Positions 60,158 through 64,000 of a stretch of DNA of 64,000 bases are shown here, in pieces (positions within the stretch are counted from its first letter, which is position 1; each line of letters starts with the position of its first letter). This DNA comes from Diplosphaera chodatii (lineage: Eukaryota; Chlorophyta; Trebouxiophyceae; Prasiolales; Stichococcaceae). The notes under the pieces are model-generated. The model was given only the letters and a program-made list of their open reading frames with translations. It searched no databases and was not told the DNA's origin. The DNA is taken from NCBI GenBank assembly GCA_032358165.1, contig JAALGY010000033.1, positions 1,364,001 to 1,428,000 on the forward strand. The letters are read 5' to 3'. Made by a program: the position numbers and the translations under genes.

Positions 60158-63100
60158 ATGCATGTCGCATCAACTGGAAAGCATGCAGCGCCAGCAGCAG
60201 TTGCAGCTGAACAGCTTCGACCTGCTAGGTTTCACACACAGCGAAGCACATTCTGTGCACACAGTTTGCAGCTGCGCAAACGCGCTTGCTCAGCCGGTCG
60301 ACGCGCACCATGCCTCGTCACAAGAGCAGTGGCGGCAGAGGTGGGAGCTCCAGGGCCTCCCTTTCGGGAAAACATGGAAAGCTGACCTCGCAAGCCTGTC
60401 GATGCATCACTCTGCACATATCACCATGGTCTACAGAGGCACCTTGCAGTGCAAAGCTGGTGTGGAATCGCTTCAGCAGGCGCCGCCCGAGAGGCAGACA
60501 CGCGGCAGCGAGACGACGGAAACAGAAGTGGTCGTCATTGGCAGCGGCATTGGCGGCTTGTCGTGCGGGGCCTTGCTCGCAAAGTACGGCACCAAGGTAA
60601 TGTTGCCGCCCATGGCCTGTGTGTCATGTAGGACGGCAGCCGCCTCAGGTAAGTATCATTGCCAGCTGCTGTTGTCCGTATGTTCCCGCGGTCGGATGCT
60701 CAACAGAATGCGATACATGATTCCAGGTGACGGTATTGGAGAGCCACGATATTCCGGGCGGTGCAGCGCATAGCTGGGTGCAGAAAGGATTCCACTTTGA
60801 GAGCGGCCCCAGCCTGTACTCAGACATGGCATCACGAGGTCAGCAGTTTTCAAGTTTGTTTTGTGCGAGAATCGGCACGCAGCAGCACGCAAATATACAC
60901 AGCTCAGCGTTTCCTGCTGGCGTGTCTTCCTCGCTGATGCATCCCGACTGTGCCTCAGCCTGACACTGCGGAGCGCATGCAGGCAGGGCAGCCAACCCAC
61001 TGGCGCAGGTTCTGCAGGCCATCGGCGAGCCGCTGGACCTAATCGAGTACAACACCTGGAACATCCTGGTGCCAGAGGGAGAGTACCTCACAGAGGTGGG
61101 TCCTGGGCGAACAATTCGTGAACATGTCAAAACAGCTCACATTCGTGGCGCCATGCTCCGTCATTTGCTCCGTCAGGTTGTCCGTATGTGATGTGCCGCA
61201 GGTCGGCAACGACCAGTTCTGTGATGTACTCATGGAGATCAGGGGCCCTGAGGCCGTGCGACAATGGCAGCACCTGCAGGTGGGTTCATGTCGGGCCTAG
61301 GCTGCATCCTTGTACTGGGTGCCCTAAACCTCGCATGCACACAGACTCCTGCTTTTGCAAACGCAGGAGGCGATGCGGCCGCTGGCCAAGGCCGCCACGA
61401 TGCTGCCGCCAACAGCCTTCCGGTTCGATCCGGGCGCGGCCATCACTGTGTTCGCGCGCTACCTCCCGCAGATCGTCACGGGCGGCGCAGATGGCCTCAA
61501 GCTTCTGGGCTCATTCAAAAAGGTCCGTATAGGGCGATGCACTGGCGGCCTACCATCCTGATGGGCTGTCCTGATGTCTGCCATGCAGACTGGCCAATGC
61601 ACAGGGGTACAGCCTGTGCAGATTTTGTATGCACTACACATCTCATGCTCATCAATGGTGCTTAAGCTGCTGTGTGCAGGTGCTGGACGATGATGGCGGC
61701 ATCACAGACCCCTTCATCCGCAACTACCTGGACCTGCTGTGCTTCCTGCTGTCTGGCCTGCCCGCCGACGGCACCATCGCTGCAGAAGTTGCATTCATGT
61801 TCAATGTGAGTGCTTTGCGTGTGACGGCGCATGTCCAGTAGTGTGCATCCTGTGCTGCTTTGTCAGCATTCGATCCCTTGTCACCTTCACCATTCATCCA
61901 AAGTGTGGGGACATCTTTGGTGTTGCAGACTTGGTTCAAACCTGGCGCACAGCTTGAGTTCCCAGTGGGCGGCTCCCAGGCGATGGTCAATGCCCTGGTC
62001 AAGTGCGCTTCTGACTGCAGTGCTGACAGCAAGTTGACGGTCGGGCACTAACGTACAGTGACCCTACTGCTGAAATTCCATGTGAACAAAAGTGCACACA
62101 TTGCAAGAGTATGCCATCGTTCTGCGTCTCAGGGGCCTGCGAAAACATGGTGGCAAGATCCAGCTGAAGTCGCATGTGGAGGAGATCCTGCTAGAGCGTG
62201 GCAGAGCAGTTGGAGTACGATTGAGCAACGGCAGAACTATTCGCGCTACCAAGGTCAGCAGGTTTCATGAAGCAATCTGTTGCTCCAATGGGACATCAAC
62301 AATTGCGCATGCACTGCAAGACAGTACAAATACCTGTGGTTTGCATCGTTCCTGAGCAGGCGGTGGTGTCCAACGCGTCCATGTGGGACACTCTCAAGCT
62401 GCTGCCGCCGCACGCGGTGCCGGACAGCTACAGGCAGCAGGTGGAGCAGACGCCCGCCAACCGCAGCTTCATGCACCTCCACCTGGGCTTTGACGGCGCA
62501 GGTGTGCCTTGTGAAGGTCTCGCTGGTCACAGGAGAAGCTGACCGATCATCAAAGCTGCCATCTGCAAAATTTCGTGCTGCACAGCGCCTAGCCTCAGTG
62601 GCAGTCCGAGTGCCAGCAGTCAGACCCGAACATACTCCGTGCTTCCGATGCTGCTACAGGGTTGCCGCCGGACCTGGAGCTGCACCACATCGTGGTGAAC
62701 AGCTGGGAGCCGGCGGTGGACAGCGAGCAGAACGTGGTGCTGATCAGCATCCCCAGCGTGAAGGACCCCAAGCTGGCGCCGCCCGGCAAGCACACCCTGC
62801 ACGCCTACCTCCCCGCCACCGAGCCCTTTGCCATCTGGGAGGGTGCGTGCCCCGCTGCCCCGCATGCTGCCCCGGCATCGTGACCATGCCTGGGCACGGT
62901 CGGCATGCAGAGCACACCACCCGCTGGTCATCCTTCCTCTCCGACGTGTCTACACAACTGCTGTCGGTGCTGCTGCTTTCGTCTGCGATGCGGTGTCTGC
63001 TGTGAGTACGAGGCTGTGCGTGTCCTGCGACACAGGTCTGGAACGCGGCAGCCCAGAGTACGAGAAGCTCAAGGAGGAGCGGTCGCAGGTCATGCACTTT

Positions 63101-63958
63101 TCGGTTGTGCAGTTGCCGTTCAGAAGAGTCGAAACCATAGCAATTAGGATAGCCTGCTATGTCAAGAGGTGACCAGTGCCATCCGTTGCAGGTTATGTGG
63201 CGCGCAGTGGAGCGCATCATTCCGGACATCCGGGAACGCTGCGAGGTCACGCTGGTGCGTCCAAGAGGCTGTCAAACATGCAGATACTGTGCCATGCTAG
63301 TACTCCAACCTCCTGCTGCCATGGGCACCTGCTTTGTTTGCCAGAATCCAGGCCTGCGGTGCCCTTTCTCGATGAATGAAGGTGCATCTGCCCGCCTACC
63401 CGCAGAATGCCCACATGCGCACTCCTTCTCGGGTTGCAGGTCGGCACGCCGCTGACGCACCGACACTTCCTGCGACGCGCCATGGGCACCTACGGCCCGG
63501 GCATCAAGGCTGGACAGGGAACATTCCCGGGCCCCAAGACGCCCATCCCAGGTGGGCGTGCAGCCCATGACAAGCATGGCACATCACCGCCCGCCAACAT
63601 CGCGCGCAGCCCTGTGCCCTGATGTGCAGCCTGCAGCAACAAACGTGAGGACCCGTGCGTGCAGGCCTGCTGGCATGTGGAGACAGCACCTTCCCAGGTG
63701 ACAACAGAGAAACAAATGGGCCATCTTTTGTGCGATGCCTCTTGTGCGTGTGCATCGATACATCATCGTGTATAGTTGCCCGTGTGATGACAGTACCACC
63801 TGAGGACAGAGCAGCAGCGGTTGCCCAACAGCTAGTGATGCGTCGCCACAGGTATTGGATTGCCAGCCGTTGCAGCGTCGGGTGCCGTGGCAGCAAACAG
63901 CTTGGTGTCTCCCCTTGCTCATTGGAGGTACGACCTCAGCTCTGTTCAAGCCCGCTGA
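60158..63958 (+). CDS. carotenoid-isomerase-like (CRTISO-like) FAD-dependent oxidoreductase, plastid-targeted
   Basis: Sixteen exons join in phase to 591 aa: 60158-60340, 60477-60596, 60727-60838, 60983-61095, 61202-61279, 61367-61522, 61680-61805, 61929-62002, 62133-62253, 62360-62501, 62660-62842, 63036-63088, 63192-63254, 63440-63551, 63665-63697, 63852-63958. The first ~60 residues, rich in Ala, Arg and Ser and nearly free of acids, look like a transit peptide. VVVIGSGIGGLSCGALLAKYG is the FAD dinucleotide-binding start, and LESHDIPGGAAHSW and GFHFESGPSLYSDM follow. The C-terminal FAD motif is CGDSTFPGIGLPAVAASGAVAANSL. Conserved inner blocks (ASMWDTLKLLPP, SFMHLHLGFD, VGTPLTHRHFLRR) match, from memory, the Arabidopsis At1g57770 group rather than CRTISO itself. 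The substrate of that group is not established. Related enzymes usually end in a short LLDAI-type tail, so a splice after AHW to an exon at or beyond the window edge is possible; otherwise the stop is at 63958. Confidence 0.85.
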
Positions 63959-64000
63959 TTCCTTCAGCTTGCTCTCAGGCTGCTGCTTGCTTGGTATATG

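Overview
The window looks like nuclear DNA of a green alga (Chlorophyta, probably trebouxiophyte-like). Exons are GC-rich and short, there is roughly one spliceosomal intron per 100-150 coding bases, donors are mostly GTGCGN or GTGAGN, and the algal poly(A) signal TGTAA follows several genes. Gene content (plant-type PEP carboxylase, BicA-like SulP carrier, LOV domain, plant-type carotenoid-isomerase-like oxidoreductase) also fits. No bacterial operon, CRISPR array, rRNA, tRNA or intact mobile element was seen. Gene models were joined by hand from exon frames. For ten genes the exon lengths and phases close exactly on a stop codon, which is the main support for those models.

Layout. 0.5-6 kb: a small single-TM protein (+) and a ~1,100-residue disordered AT-hook-like protein (-). 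7.3-11.1 kb: a 721-aa protein with eight Cys4 modules (+). 11.9-17.1 kb: FAM91 (+), converging on a 562-aa AEC/PIN-type carrier that carries MORN repeats in its central loop (17.3-20.0 kb, -). 20.3-21.1 kb: a small plastid-like membrane protein (-). 22.0-23.8 kb: a second gene of the same Cys4 family (-). 25.2-31.1 kb: PEP carboxylase with 23 exons (-), head-to-head with a plastid-targeted BicA-like SulP transporter (31.7-34.9 kb, +). 36.0-41.2 kb: a secreted GH5 glucanase with six ShK modules inside its catalytic domain (+). 41.9-43.4 kb: AAGAB/p34 homologue (+). 43.7-46.1 kb: a WD40 protein (-). 46.7-47.6 kb: PYM (+). 48.3-50.8 kb: a sulfotransferase-like type II membrane protein with weak PAPS-site motifs (+). 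51.2-55.0 kb: a cfaD-like papain-family protease (-), head-to-head with a LOV protein carrying an N-terminal class-II-amidotransferase/DUF3700-like domain (55.4-59.2 kb, +). 60.2-64.0 kb: a carotenoid-isomerase-like oxidoreductase (+).

Functional links. PEPC uses bicarbonate and the neighbouring carrier resembles bicarbonate transporters, so their 588-bp shared upstream region may co-regulate carbon supply. FAM91 (TGN tethering in animals) and AAGAB (AP-complex assembly) both belong to membrane traffic. The most unusual items are domain architectures: LOV with an amidotransferase-like domain, GH5 with an internal ShK array, AEC with internal MORN repeats, and the two Cys4-module proteins.
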